In this document: piece by piece, positions 27,726 to 37,267 of the stretch
How the letters are laid out: every line of letters begins with the position of its first letter
Position numbering within the stretch: position 1 is the first letter of the stretch
Source of the DNA: an uncultured Paracoccaceae bacterium
GTDB taxonomy: Bacteria; Pseudomonadota; Alphaproteobacteria; Rhodobacterales; Rhodobacteraceae
Direction: 5' to 3'
Assembly (NCBI GenBank): GCA_913061275.1
Contig: CAJXSR010000016.1
Span: 22,911-86,910, forward strand
DNA length: 64,000 nt
Notes under the pieces: generated by a model
Seen by the model: the letters and a program-made list of their open reading frames with translations, nothing else
Told to the model about the DNA's origin: nothing
Databases searched by the model: none
Position numbers and translations under genes: made by a program

Positions 27726-30173
27726 ATGACAAACTTACCAAAACACGCACGCGTTTTAATTATTGGCGGCGGCATCATAGGTTGCTCTGTCGCCTACCAT
27801 CTAGCCAAACTTGGTTGGAAAGATGTGGTGTTGCTGGAGCGCAAGCAACTGACATCTGGCACCACGTGGCATGCAGCAGGGCTGATTGGGCAATTACGTG
27901 CGTCGTCTAATATGACAAAACTGGCGCGCTATTCGGCAGAGTTATATCAAGGTCTGGAAGCGGAAACAGGTGTGGCTACAGGGCTGCGCCAAGTCGGCTC
28001 TATCTCTGTTGCGTTAACAGAAGAGCGCCAAGAAGAGCTGTTTCGTCAGGCTGCTATGGCGCGGGCTTTTGGTGTTCAGGTTGAGGAAATCTCTCCGAAG
28101 GAAGTAAAAGAGCGTTATGAACATTTGAATATTGATGGTGTGAAATCCGGTGTCTACCTGCCAACGGATGGGCAAGGCGACCCTGCTAATATAGCGCTCG
28201 CTTTGGCTAAGGGTGCGAAGCAACGCGGCGCACTGATTAAAGAGCGGGTGAAAGTAACTGACATTACCCGCGAGGGTCGCCGTGCAACAGGCGTTAATTG
28301 GCGAGATGAAAATGGTGAGCAAGGCCATATTGCGGCCGATATGGTTGTGAATTGTGCAGGTATGTGGGGCCATGAAGTTGGCCGAATGGCGGGTGTGAAC
28401 GTACCTCTTCATGCTTGCGAACACTTCTACATTGTCACCGAGCCGATCAAGGGCCTAACCCAAATGCCCGTGTTGCGCGTACCTGATGAGTGCGCGTATT
28501 ACAAAGAAGACGCGGGCAAATACTTGCTAGGCGCCTTTGAACCAAACTCAAAACCCTGGGGGATGAATGGCATTCCCGATAGCTTCGAGTTTGACCAACT
28601 ACCAGAAGATTTTGACCACTTCGAACCGATTTTGGAAAAGGCTTGCGAACGCCTGCCTATGTTGGCAGAGGCAGGTATCCACACGTTCTTTAACGGGCCT
28701 GAAAGCTTTACCCCTGATGATGCTTATCACCTAGGTCGATCGCTTGAGCTGGATAATTTCTGGGTCGCCGCAGGCTTTAATTCCATTGGTATTCAGTCAG
28801 GTGGCGGGGCTGGTATGGCACTTGCGCAATGGATGGACGCAGGCGAAAAACCGTTTGATCTGGGCGATGTGGATATATCGAGGATGCAACCGTTTCAGGG
28901 CAATAAGCACTACTTGTATGAGCGCTCCAAAGAAACTTTGGGCCTGCTATATGCCGATCACTTTCCATTCCGCCAAAAAGAAACGGCACGTGGTATTCGG
29001 CGCACGCCTTTTCACCAACATCTATTAGACCGTGGTGCTGTGATGGGCGAAGCGGCGGGTTGGGAGCGGGCCAACTGGTTTGCCAAAGAAGGGCAAAAAG
29101 CTGAATACGAATACACATGGAAACGCCCTAACTGGTTTGAAAATGCAGCCACCGAACACCGCGCAGTGCGTGAAAATGTCGGCATGTACGATATGACTTC
29201 TTTTGGTAAAATCCGTGTTGAGGGCCGTGATGCTACAGCATTTTTAAACTATGTCGCAGGTGGGCAATATGATGTGCCTGTGGGCAAAATTGTTTACTCG
29301 CAATTCCTGAACTCGCGCGGTGGGATTGAGGCGGATGTGACCATAACGCGGCTAAGTGAAACTGCCTATCTGGTTGTAACGCCCTCAGTTACACGACCTG
29401 CGGATCAGGTTTGGTTGCAACGCAATGTCGGTGATTTCAACGTGGTGATTACGGATGTAACAGCAGGCGAAGGCGTGTTGGCAGTAATGGGGCCGAACAG
29501 TCGTGCTTTGCTGGAAAAGGTTAGCCCCAACGATTTCAGTAATACGATCAACCCGTTTGGTACGGCCCAAGAGATTGAAATTGGCATGGGTCTGGCCCGC
29601 GTTCACCGCGTGACTTACGTAGGCGAATTGGGCTGGGAAGTTTATGCAAGTGCCGATCAGGCGTGTCATATTTTTGAAACGCTTTATGAGGCAGGCCAAG
29701 ATATGGGGCTGAAACTGTGCGGCATGCACATGATGGACAGTTGCCGCATTGAAAAAGGCTTTCGCCATTTTGGCCACGATATTACCTGCGAAGATCATGT
29801 GCTGGAAGCGGGGCTTGGTTTTGCGGTGAAAACCGACAAGCCTGATTTTATCGGGCGTGATGCGGTTCTAAAGAAAAGGGAAACAGGGTTGGATAACCGT
29901 CTGTTGCAATTCAAACTGTCAGACAGTGAGCCGTTGCTTTATCATAATGAACCTATTTTGCGAAACGGCGATATCGTTGGCTATCTAAGCTCTGGCGGTT
30001 ATGGCCACACACTGGGTGCAGCCATTGGTATGGGTTATGTCCCTTGTAAGGGGGAAACTGCGGCGGATGTTCTGGCATCACCTTATGAGATTGACGTGGC
30101 TGGCGTGCGGGTAAAAGCCACTGCAAGTCTGCGCCCGATGTATGATCCGAAATCTGAAAGGGTAAAGGTTTGA
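27726..30173 (+). CDS. FAD-dependent dimethylglycine/sarcosine dehydrogenase-like protein (DAO + GcvT), copy 2
   Basis: An 815-residue paralogue of the gene at 23980, with the same order of flavin domain, middle segment and GcvT domain. GGGIIGCSVAYHLAKLGWK and TSGTTWHAAGLIGQ mark the FAD site, with H49 as the probable covalent attachment. GGWERANWF is matched here by AGWERANWF. GELGWEVYA and CRIEKGFRHFGHDIT are in the folate domain. After the WHAAG motif the two copies differ (NVPTFSTSWS against LIGQLRASSN), pointing to different substrates, for instance dimethylglycine and sarcosine. The ATG at 27726 has GAAAGGT nine bases upstream. Confidence 0.88.
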   Translation: MTNLPKHARVLIIGGGIIGCSVAYHLAKLGWKDVVLLERKQLTSGTTWHAAGLIGQLRASSNMTKLARYSAELYQGLEAETGVATGLRQVGSISVALTEERQEELFRQAAMARAFGVQVEEISPKEVKERYEHLNIDGVKSGVYLPTDGQGDPANIALALAKGAKQRGALIKERVKVTDITREGRRATGVNWRDENGEQGHIAADMVVNCAGMWGHEVGRMAGVNVPLHACEHFYIVTEPIKGLTQMPVLRVPDECAYYKEDAGKYLLGAFEPNSKPWGMNGIPDSFEFDQLPEDFDHFEPILEKACERLPMLAEAGIHTFFNGPESFTPDDAYHLGRSLELDNFWVAAGFNSIGIQSGGGAGMALAQWMDAGEKPFDLGDVDISRMQPFQGNKHYLYERSKETLGLLYADHFPFRQKETARGIRRTPFHQHLLDRGAVMGEAAGWERANWFAKEGQKAEYEYTWKRPNWFENAATEHRAVRENVGMYDMTSFGKIRVEGRDATAFLNYVAGGQYDVPVGKIVYSQFLNSRGGIEADVTITRLSETAYLVVTPSVTRPADQVWLQRNVGDFNVVITDVTAGEGVLAVMGPNSRALLEKVSPNDFSNTINPFGTAQEIEIGMGLARVHRVTYVGELGWEVYASADQACHIFETLYEAGQDMGLKLCGMHMMDSCRIEKGFRHFGHDITCEDHVLEAGLGFAVKTDKPDFIGRDAVLKKRETGLDNRLLQFKLSDSEPLLYHNEPILRNGDIVGYLSSGGYGHTLGAAIGMGYVPCKGETAADVLASPYEIDVAGVRVKATASLRPMYDPKSERVKV

Positions 30174-30228
30174 AGTTTCCCTGCGAGCTTGGTAAGGCAA
30201 GATCGTAATTGATCCAAGGGAACATGGG

Positions 30229-30612
30229 ATGACAAAAGAAAAAGCCATATTGGCGATTAAAAACGGTATTGTTGTCGCGGGCATTTCCGGTGCCATATCG
30301 CTGGTTAATCTGGCGCTAAATGTTACTAAAATAAACGGTGACTTTGGATTGTTAAGCGCCAATGATCTGGTGCTTTTCATCAACCTGATCGTTTGCGCAT
30401 ATGGGGCTTACGGTCTTTCTAAAAAGCGGTCTTCGGCGGGTGTTATACTAACACTTGCTTCTACTTTTCTTTTGATTGTGCATGTATTTATGTTCGGCAT
30501 GAACACAAGCGTTTTGGTTTTTGTGCTGTTCAGATTGTTCTTTATCTACACGTTTTCACAAGCAACTAAGGGGTGCACTGCATTGCGCGACTTAAGTGAT
30601 GAAAAATCATAA
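30229..30612 (+). CDS. Small membrane protein, function unknown
   Basis: A 127-residue protein with about three to four hydrophobic helices and lysine-rich ends. The start at 30229 has AGGGAA upstream. An FLLIVHVFMFGMNTSVLVFVL stretch is clearly membrane spanning. No family recognised. It lies 55 nt after the second dehydrogenase gene and 16 nt before the pseudouridine synthase, and may belong to either transcript. Confidence 0.7.
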   Translation: MTKEKAILAIKNGIVVAGISGAISLVNLALNVTKINGDFGLLSANDLVLFINLIVCAYGAYGLSKKRSSAGVILTLASTFLLIVHVFMFGMNTSVLVFVLFRLFFIYTFSQATKGCTALRDLSDEKS

Positions 30613-30628
30613 GGGCTGAAAACCTGCC

Positions 30629-31285
30629 ATGAACCCGATTTTTACATATGCACCCCCCACGGGCCCGCTGGATGTGATCCACCATGATGATTGTATTTTG
30701 GCGATCAACAAACCCTCTGGCCTGCTGTCGGTGCCTGGCAAAGCCTTTGAACATCGCGATTGTCTGGAAACCCGCGTGGTGATGACATACCCAGGCGCAT
30801 TGTTGGTACACCGCTTGGATATGGATACCTCTGGTGTGATGATATTTGCCTGTACTAAGCAAGCGCAGCGGCATATCAGTTCACAGTTTCAAAAACGACA
30901 AATGGAAAAGGTCTATATCGCGTGGGTTCGGGGTTTAGTGGCGGGTGATACTGGCACAGTTGATTTGCCGCTGATCGTAGATTGGCCCAATCGCCCGTTA
31001 CAGATGGTGGATTTTGAACGGGGTAAGCCGTCTGTCACAGATTGGTCTGTGTTGGAACGTGAAGATAATACCACACGCATGGAACTTCGCCCAAAGACGG
31101 GGCGCAGCCATCAATTACGGGTACATATGCGTGAACTTGGTCACCCGATCTTGGGTGATCGGTTCTATGCGGATGAACCAACCATTGCTGCCGCTGACCG
31201 TCTGCAATTACACGCGCAAACCTTGCGTTTGCGCCACCCTGAAGGTGGCGAATGGCTGACCTTGCATGCAGATTGTCCGTTTTAG
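30629..31285 (+). CDS. RluA-family RNA pseudouridine synthase
   Basis: A 218-residue enzyme that isomerises uridine in RNA. The catalytic aspartate is D64 in HRLDMDTSGVMIFA. Other family blocks are INKPSGLLSVPGK near the start and PKTGRSHQLRVHMRELGHPILGDRFY near the end. It is short and lacks an S4 domain, as RluA itself does; RluA modifies 23S position 746 and tRNA position 32. That exact target is likely but not proved here. Confidence 0.92.
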   Translation: MNPIFTYAPPTGPLDVIHHDDCILAINKPSGLLSVPGKAFEHRDCLETRVVMTYPGALLVHRLDMDTSGVMIFACTKQAQRHISSQFQKRQMEKVYIAWVRGLVAGDTGTVDLPLIVDWPNRPLQMVDFERGKPSVTDWSVLEREDNTTRMELRPKTGRSHQLRVHMRELGHPILGDRFYADEPTIAAADRLQLHAQTLRLRHPEGGEWLTLHADCPF

Positions 31286-31342
31286 GCTTTTGCTTGGGAT
31301 CATGCTTGGGTAAAGCTAGATTAAGAAACAAAGGAAAATATA

Positions 31343-32485
31343 ATGACTGTTGACCCCGTAAAACTAACGGCTGACCTGATCCGCTGCGCGTCTGTAACGC
31401 CTGTTGAAGGTGGTGCCTTACAGTTATTAGACCAAGTGTTAAGTGCTGCCGGATTTACTTGCACGCGGGTCGATCGCGGAGAGGTTTCCAACCTTTTTGC
31501 CCGCTGGGGCATTGGTGCCAATGGGCGCACGTTTGGTTTTAATGGTCACACCGATGTGGTGCCTGTGGGTGATTTGGATGCGTGGATGGTTGACCCGTTC
31601 GGGGCAGAGATCAAAGACGGGTTCTTATATGGGCGAGGGGCGACAGATATGAAGTCAGGCGTGGCTGCCTTTGCTGCTGCCGCAATAGATTTTGTGCAAG
31701 ATACCCCCCCTGATGGGTCCATCGTTTTGGCTATTACAGGCGATGAAGAAGGTATTGCAGTGGATGGTACTGTGGCCCTGTTGGACTGGATGGATGCTAA
31801 TAATGAACGCATGGATCATTGTCTGGTTGGGGAGCCAACTTGCCCTAATGAAATGGGCGAGATGATGAAAATCGGGCGTCGCGGATCGATGAACGCTTAT
31901 TTCACCTGCAAAGGTGTGCAGGGTCATTCGGCTTATCCGCACCGCGCCAAAAATCCGATGCCAGCGGTAGCACAGCTGATGGCAAACCTTGCGGCCTATG
32001 AACTGGATCAAGGTACGGAACATTTTGACGCATCCACATTGGCGGTTGTCACTATTGATACAGGTAATTCAGCCGATAATGTGATACCTGCCGAAACCCG
32101 TGCGACTGTGAATATTCGTTTTAATGACACACATACATCGGACGCGCTAACTGCGTGGTTGCAAGGGGAAGTGGATAAAGTTGCCAAAGCCACAGATATT
32201 AAAATTGATATGCGCGTGCGTGTTTCTGGTGAAAGCTTTGTAACCCCTCTGGGTGAATTGTCTGATCTGATTTCAAAAGCAGTAAAAGCGGAAACGGGTG
32301 TAACACCTAAACCGTCCACAACGGGCGGCACATCAGATGCGCGCTTTGTGAAAAGCCATTGCCCCGTGGTAGAATTCGGGCTTGTTGGCCGCACCATGCA
32401 TGAGGTCGATGAACGCGTAGAAGTAGCAAATATCCATAAGTTGAAAGCGATCTATACGCGGATATTGACCGACTATTTTGCATGA
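31343..32485 (+). CDS. dapE: Succinyl-diaminopimelate desuccinylase
   Basis: A 380-residue di-zinc M20 hydrolase in lysine/diaminopimelate synthesis. It cuts N-succinyl-LL-diaminopimelate to succinate and diaminopimelate. Zinc site pieces are [13 protein letters not shown] (H69, D71), [11 protein letters not shown] and [12 protein letters not shown]. The final histidine lies in the C-terminal block [16 protein letters not shown]. Length and these blocks are typical of DapE. It is followed by an ATGA overlap with the DUF2064 gene. Confidence 0.95.
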   Translation: MTVDPVKLTADLIRCASVTPVEGGALQLLDQVLSAAGFTCTRVDRGEVSNLFARWGIGANGRTFGFNGHTDVVPVGDLDAWMVDPFGAEIKDGFLYGRGATDMKSGVAAFAAAAIDFVQDTPPDGSIVLAITGDEEGIAVDGTVALLDWMDANNERMDHCLVGEPTCPNEMGEMMKIGRRGSMNAYFTCKGVQGHSAYPHRAKNPMPAVAQLMANLAAYELDQGTEHFDASTLAVVTIDTGNSADNVIPAETRATVNIRFNDTHTSDALTAWLQGEVDKVAKATDIKIDMRVRVSGESFVTPLGELSDLISKAVKAETGVTPKPSTTGGTSDARFVKSHCPVVEFGLVGRTMHEVDERVEVANIHKLKAIYTRILTDYFA

Positions 32486-33084
32486 ATAATCGCCAGCTTT
32501 TCATCATGGTCAAAGAACCCCGTGCGGGTCGTGTTAAAACGCGGTTGGGTAAAGATATTGGTATGACGCGAGCTGCATGGTGGTTTCGCCACCAAGCACA
32601 GCGATTATTGCGTGTATTGGGGCATGATCCGCGTTGGCAAACCGTGCTCGCAGTCTCACCCGATGTGGAAGGTTTGCAAAGTCGTATCTGGCCCGCGCAT
32701 TTACCACGTTGGCTGCAAGGGCGTGGGGACTTGGGCACCCGAATGGCTGCCATTTTTCAAAGCGCACCAAAGGGCCCTGTGGTTATTATCGGCGCAGATA
32801 TTCCAGATATAACACCCGCACAGATCGAAAATGCTTTTCGGGCGCTGGGCGATCACGATGCGGTTTTTGGGCCTGCCCCCGATGGTGGCTATTGGTTGGT
32901 TGGTTTAAAACGCGGCGGCCGTGCCGTGCCCCCCGATTTGTTTGAAAATGTGCGGTGGTCAACTGAGCATGCGTTGGCCGATAGCATGGCGACTTTGGGC
33001 GATATGCGGGTGGCGATGATTGATAGCTTGCAGGATGTGGATATTGTCAGTGATCTTGACCTGATAAAATATGACGGCCCTTAA
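32482..33084 (+). CDS. TIGR04282/DUF2064 glycosyltransferase-like protein
   Basis: A 200-residue nucleotide-diphospho-sugar-transferase-fold protein. It has [19 protein letters not shown] near the N-terminus, then [23 protein letters not shown] and [17 protein letters not shown]. These match the DUF2064 family, some members of which are tied to arsenosugar biosynthesis. No arsenic genes are next to it here, so that role is not claimed. It overlaps dapE by 4 nt and is 21 nt upstream of rnr. Confidence 0.88.
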   Translation: MNNRQLFIMVKEPRAGRVKTRLGKDIGMTRAAWWFRHQAQRLLRVLGHDPRWQTVLAVSPDVEGLQSRIWPAHLPRWLQGRGDLGTRMAAIFQSAPKGPVVIIGADIPDITPAQIENAFRALGDHDAVFGPAPDGGYWLVGLKRGGRAVPPDLFENVRWSTEHALADSMATLGDMRVAMIDSLQDVDIVSDLDLIKYDGP

Positions 33085-33105
33085 TTTACCTGCTAGACGT
33101 GCCAT

Positions 33106-35340
33106 ATGAAAAAATTTCCCCCCAAAGAGGATATCCTGACGTGGATCAAGGATAACCCGACAAAGACATCAAAACGAGATATAGGCCGTGCTTTTGGCAT
33201 CAAAGGTGCCGCGCGTATTGATTTGAAGCGTATCTTGAAAGAATTAACCGCAGAGGGGCATTTGGCCAAGAAACGCCGCACATATGGTGCAAAAGGCGCG
33301 TTGCCGCCTGTTTCTGTTCTGCGCGTTCTGGCCCCCGACAAAGACGGTGATCTATGGGTGGCCCCTATGGAATGGGATGGCGCGGAAACTATGCCAAAGA
33401 TCCTGTTTATGGCAGCGAAAGGCGACCCTGCGTTAAAACAAGGCGATCAGATTTTGTGCCGCCTTAGCAGTTCTGATGATCCGGAAATCAGCTATGAAGC
33501 ACGCCTTATTCGGCGCATTGGTACGGGGCCACAGAAAATCGTCGGCCTATACCGCTTAGGTTCCGAAGGCGGTCGAATTGTACCTGTAGATAAGAAATCC
33601 AGCCTTGAGTGGCAGGTGGCAAAATCGGATAGCCTGTATGCCAAAGATGGCGAATTGGTTGAGGCGGAACAGATCGGGCCAAAGGCGCGTATGGGTCTAC
33701 CCAAGGCGAAAATAATTGAAATTCTGGGCGATCCTATGGCCCCGAAATCGGTGTCTTTGATTGCGATCCACCAACACGGTATTCCCGATCATTTTCCTGA
33801 TGCGGTGATTGCTGAAGCTAATGCCGCCCAACCAGTAGGTTTGGATAAACGCAAAGATTTGCGCGATTTACCACTTTTCAGCATCGATCCGTCAGATGCG
33901 CGCGACCATGATGATGCGATTTGCGCGTTGCCTGATGATGATCCTAAAAACGAAGGCGGTCATATCGTCTGGGTCGCCATTGCGGATGTAGCACATTTTG
34001 TGACCAGCGGATCGGCACTTGATCGTGAAGCGCGTAATCGTGGTAATTCCAGCTATTTCCCTGACCGTGTTGTCCCTATGCTGCCCGATGCACTTTCGGG
34101 TGATTTGTGTTCACTGCACGAAGGGATGGATCGCGCCTGTATTGCCGTGCGTATTGTCTTAAACGCCAAGGGTAAAAAGTTAAGCCATGAATTTCATCGC
34201 GCCCTGATGCGCTCGCCTGCGTCACTGTCCTATGAACAGGCACAAGCGGCGGCGGATGGTACGTATGACGCTGCAACCAAACCGTTGGCAGGGCCGATTG
34301 CTGATCTGTTTGCGGCGTATCATGCAGCCACAAAAGAACGCAACCAACGCCAACCTTTGCATCTGGATTTGCCAGAACGACAAATTGTTTTGTCGGATGA
34401 AGGTGTAGTTACATCCGTGTCATTCAAGGAACGGTTCGATGCGCACAAGCTGGTGGAAGAGTTTATGGTCACGGCCAATGTGTGCGCTGCTGAAACACTG
34501 GAAGCCAAGAAATGGCCGTTATTGTACCGCGTCCACGAAGAGCCCTCACCTGAAAAACTGGATGTGCTGCGCGAAGTCGCCGATGCCGCTGGCTTGCAAC
34601 TGGCCAAGGGGCAGTCTGTGCGTACGCAGGATTTGAATAAACTACTGGACGCGGCAAAAGGCTCTGAAGATGCGGAAGTCATTAACATGACCGTGTTGCG
34701 TTCAATGAAGCAGGCGTATTATTCCCCTGATAATCTGGGGCATTTCGGGTTGAATTTGAAACGCTATGGCCATTTCACATCGCCCATCCGTCGTTACGCC
34801 GACCTGATTGTACACCGTGCATTAATCGCGGCACATGGTTGGGGCGATGACGGGTTAAAGCCTGACGACATAGATAATTTAACACAAACTGGCGAATGGA
34901 TTTCAGAAACCGAACGCCGATCCATGCTGGCTGAACGCGATACAACGGATCGATACTTGGCCGCTTTTTTGTCAGAACAAGTAGGGGCAGAATTTGAAGG
35001 CCGTGTCTCTGGCATTGCCAAGTTTGGTCTGTTTGTGAAACTGCTTGAAACTGGGGCCGACGGAATTATTCCGCTTAGCCAGTTGGGCCGTGAATATTGG
35101 CGCTATATTGAACGCGACGGCACACTAAAAGGCGAAGACAGCGGGCGCGTTATCGCGGTTGGTATGCCCTGCAAAGTATCCCTAGTGGATGCTACGGCAA
35201 TGACTGGTGGTCTGACACTGGAAATGTTGGAACTGAACGGCAAACCGATGCCCAAAAGTAGTTCTGGCAGAGGGCGATCACGGGGGCGGCCGTTTGGAAA
35301 AAGCAAGGGTAAGAAACGCAAATTGCAAAAGCGGCGGTAG
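33106..35340 (+). CDS. rnr: Ribonuclease R
   Basis: A 744-residue processive 3'-5' exoribonuclease that degrades structured RNA and takes part in rRNA and mRNA quality control. An N-terminal winged-helix/cold-shock region precedes the RNB catalytic domain, whose aspartates are in SIDPSDARDHDDAI (about residues 259-272) and HFGLNLKRYGHFTSPIRRYADLIVH. A C-terminal S1 domain (GAEFEGRVSGIAKFGLFVKL) is followed by a lysine/arginine-rich tail. All this is normal for RNase R. The next 300 bp hold no recognised gene. Confidence 0.95.
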   Translation: MKKFPPKEDILTWIKDNPTKTSKRDIGRAFGIKGAARIDLKRILKELTAEGHLAKKRRTYGAKGALPPVSVLRVLAPDKDGDLWVAPMEWDGAETMPKILFMAAKGDPALKQGDQILCRLSSSDDPEISYEARLIRRIGTGPQKIVGLYRLGSEGGRIVPVDKKSSLEWQVAKSDSLYAKDGELVEAEQIGPKARMGLPKAKIIEILGDPMAPKSVSLIAIHQHGIPDHFPDAVIAEANAAQPVGLDKRKDLRDLPLFSIDPSDARDHDDAICALPDDDPKNEGGHIVWVAIADVAHFVTSGSALDREARNRGNSSYFPDRVVPMLPDALSGDLCSLHEGMDRACIAVRIVLNAKGKKLSHEFHRALMRSPASLSYEQAQAAADGTYDAATKPLAGPIADLFAAYHAATKERNQRQPLHLDLPERQIVLSDEGVVTSVSFKERFDAHKLVEEFMVTANVCAAETLEAKKWPLLYRVHEEPSPEKLDVLREVADAAGLQLAKGQSVRTQDLNKLLDAAKGSEDAEVINMTVLRSMKQAYYSPDNLGHFGLNLKRYGHFTSPIRRYADLIVHRALIAAHGWGDDGLKPDDIDNLTQTGEWISETERRSMLAERDTTDRYLAAFLSEQVGAEFEGRVSGIAKFGLFVKLLETGADGIIPLSQLGREYWRYIERDGTLKGEDSGRVIAVGMPCKVSLVDATAMTGGLTLEMLELNGKPMPKSSSGRGRSRGRPFGKSKGKKRKLQKRR

Positions 35341-35580
35341 GGGCAGAGGTCGTAAGTCTAACACATCCGCAACGGTTTCAAGTGTATAACACCCCTGACG
35401 TCAAAAGTAGTACACGGGTTTTCAAAGGATGGGTAACAGCATCAAATGCGAAAACCACCGAAATTACGCGTAATTAGGTGTTTCGACCAACTGTCGAAGC
35501 ACTATAGGTGCAAGGGTCTTCCACCCCTTGTTCGGCCATATTGCTACAAACGGCAGGCCTGCCTTCTTATAGATACACCC
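35341..35580. other. Palindrome-rich gap between rnr and the DUF1801 gene
   Basis: No gene is recognised in this gap. It contains four inverted repeats in about 100 bp: AATTACGCGTAATT (35462-35475), TTCGAC/GTCGAA (35482-35498), CAAGGG/CCCTTG (about 35511-35530) and GGCAGGCCTGCC (about 35553-35564). One 54-codon reading frame starting at 35446 is open on the plus strand but has no family look and no ribosome site. It could be a small structured RNA, a relic of a mobile element, or a 3' region of rnr. Identity is open. Confidence 0.35.
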
Positions 35581-35581
35581 C

Positions 35582-35623
35582 AAAAAAAACGAAAACCCCG
35601 CCAACCATAAACTGGTGACGGGG
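35582..35623 (-). terminator. Rho-independent terminator of the GST/DUF1801 operon
   Basis: On the minus strand, 20 nt after the DUF1801 stop. Arms begin CCCCG and end CGGGG (35596-35623), with an inner CCA/TGG extension giving an 11-bp stem with one bulge. A T-rich tail TTTTCGTTTTTTTT follows. A clear intrinsic terminator. Confidence 0.85.
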
Positions 35624-35643
35624 CAAAAGGCGTGGAATGCGCT

Positions 35644-36042
35644 TTATTTTCTTTTACGCTTATAAGTTAAGGCGTGTTCAATCATCAAACGTAGCTTTTT
35701 GGGTTGAATATCATCAATGCTTTGAAACGTGACAGCTCGATTTCCTTCAATGTTATAATCAGCCCCAAAGACTTGGGAAAACTGTGAAATGATTGTAGTT
35801 TGGCAATGGGCATATAGCGCAAAACCACCAGATTTAGGGATGCCTATACGCAAAGTTGACCCTATTGGCGTGATGTAAGACGGCTGGCCCCACCGCAAAC
35901 ATTCAGTAGGGGCATCAATCTCTTCAATCCCCTTGGCGGTTTCATAGATCAATGCGCGCAAAACCATTGCACCATTTCGAAGTGATGCAGGAAACCTATC
36001 ATATGCGGCTTGAATTTCAGGGGATATTATTGCCGGTGTCAT
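35644..36042 (-). CDS. DUF1801 domain protein
   Basis: A 132-residue small protein of the DUF1801/YdhG-like group. The family mark ECLRWGQPSYI is in the middle, with IGIPKSGGFALYAHCQT after it and a basic C-terminus. The fold is related to proteins annotated as iron chaperone or unknown; no enzymatic residue is established. Its start overlaps the stop of the glutathione-S-transferase gene by 4 nt, so the two are cotranslated. A strong terminator follows. Confidence 0.85.
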   Translation of the reverse strand: MTPAIISPEIQAAYDRFPASLRNGAMVLRALIYETAKGIEEIDAPTECLRWGQPSYITPIGSTLRIGIPKSGGFALYAHCQTTIISQFSQVFGADYNIEGNRAVTFQSIDDIQPKKLRLMIEHALTYKRKRK

Positions 36043-36740
36043 TTTGGGTAAAATTCCTTTTTACCACGCTCTATATATGACGCCAATTTGGGGCGTGATG
36101 TGACCAGTTTACTTAACGGGCTCTCTAAAGGGAAAGACGTTAACGCACGCAACATCGGCACAGTAGAAAAATCTGCTGCAGTCGGTTTGTTACCAAACAA
36201 GAATTTTTGATCCCCAAGGATAGCTTCAATCGCTGCTATATCTTTTTTGGCGCGTGCCAACTGTTCTACCTCACTATGGCGCCCCATGCCTTGGCCCATC
36301 AAGCTTTTGATAACGCTTTTACGGATCATATTGGGAACGATTTTCCTAAATAATACGGGCATCTTGCCGAAAAACTCTTTTGACAAGGTGCTCCAATGGG
36401 CCTCTTTTTGCCATCTGCTGGCCAGTATAACGAAATACAGATGCTCTTCGATCATACGGATGATACTGCGGGATTGACCGCGCTGTTCGGCGGATAGTCC
36501 TGCATCATAATCTACGCCATATGTTTGTTCCAAATAATCCCGAATTTGATCGCTGTCAGGAATAATTTTCGATCCATCTTTTAAAACTGGCAACTTGCCT
36601 TTGGGGGCTTTGCGTGGATCAGGAAGATACTTCACTTTGTACGGCTGCCCCGATTGTTCAAGCAAACATATTGCTTTGACAGTAAACGGGCTGCCAGAAG
36701 TTTCTGAAAAGGCGGGGGGGTATACGCTGATTTCTAACAT
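36039..36740 (-). CDS. Glutathione S-transferase family protein
   Basis: A 233-residue GST-fold protein. The N-terminal thioredoxin-like half has SGSPFTVKAICLLEQSGQPYKVKYLPDPRKAPKGKLPVLKDG with the cis-proline KLPVL, and then DSDQIRDYLEQTYG. The C-terminal helical half has FLFGNKPTAADFSTVPML. A glutathione substrate is assumed from the fold. It belongs to a metaxin-like GST subgroup by general look. Divergent from the HTH/WYL gene across about 80 bp. Confidence 0.86.
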   Translation of the reverse strand: MLEISVYPPAFSETSGSPFTVKAICLLEQSGQPYKVKYLPDPRKAPKGKLPVLKDGSKIIPDSDQIRDYLEQTYGVDYDAGLSAEQRGQSRSIIRMIEEHLYFVILASRWQKEAHWSTLSKEFFGKMPVLFRKIVPNMIRKSVIKSLMGQGMGRHSEVEQLARAKKDIAAIEAILGDQKFLFGNKPTAADFSTVPMLRALTSFPLESPLSKLVTSRPKLASYIERGKKEFYPK

Positions 36741-36823
36741 GGTGTTGTCCTCAATTTTGCTAAGCCCATATATAGCAATTCATACTGCCAAAAAATGTCA
36801 GCATGTGTTATTATGATGTTGTT

Positions 36824-37267
36824 ATGGCGAAAAGTGGCCGACTATTAGAGATGATGCAACTTATCCGTACCCTGCCCGCCCCCGTGACGGCGGAACAGTT
36901 GGCGCAGGAATTGAACACATCTGTGCGCACGGCTTACCGCTATATCGAAAACCTGCGGGGCGCAGGGGCTGTGATTGATGGTGAAGCGGGATATGGCTAT
37001 ACCATAGTTGAAGACCCAGCCATGCCGCCGATGATGTTCAACGCAGATGAAATAGAAGCATTGGTTTTGGGCCTGCGCGAGGTGCAACAAATCGGTGATC
37101 CTGTACTAGCGAAAGCGGCAGAAAACGTTTTGTCGAAAGTGAATGCGTCTTTGCCCAAACGGGTGCAGGCGCAGTTGCAAAATGCGGTGTTGCGCGCGCG
37201 AAAATTCCACCGCCGCCAGCCGATTGAAATTGATATGGCAAAGCTGCGCGAGAAGAACAGGCTGTGA
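36824..37267 (+). pseudogene. YafY-type HTH/WYL regulator, N-terminal half (frameshifted)
   Basis: 147 residues with an HTH_11 DNA-binding domain (MAKSGRLLEMMQLIRTLPAPVTAEQLAQELNTSVRTAYRYIENL, given here as its span 1-44) and the linker MPPMMFNADEIEALVLGLREV of YafY-type regulators. The family normally continues into a WYL sensor domain. Here the frame stops with TGA after LREKNRL, and the WYL part continues in another frame from 37264. Removing two bases at CTGTGACA would join RL to TLEYC, as expected for an intact protein. A few residues that normally precede this junction also seem missing. Confidence 0.75.

Noticed and set aside
35446..35610. 54-codon basic reading frame after rnr
   Set aside because: No ribosome site, no family resemblance, and it runs into the terminator of the opposite-strand operon.
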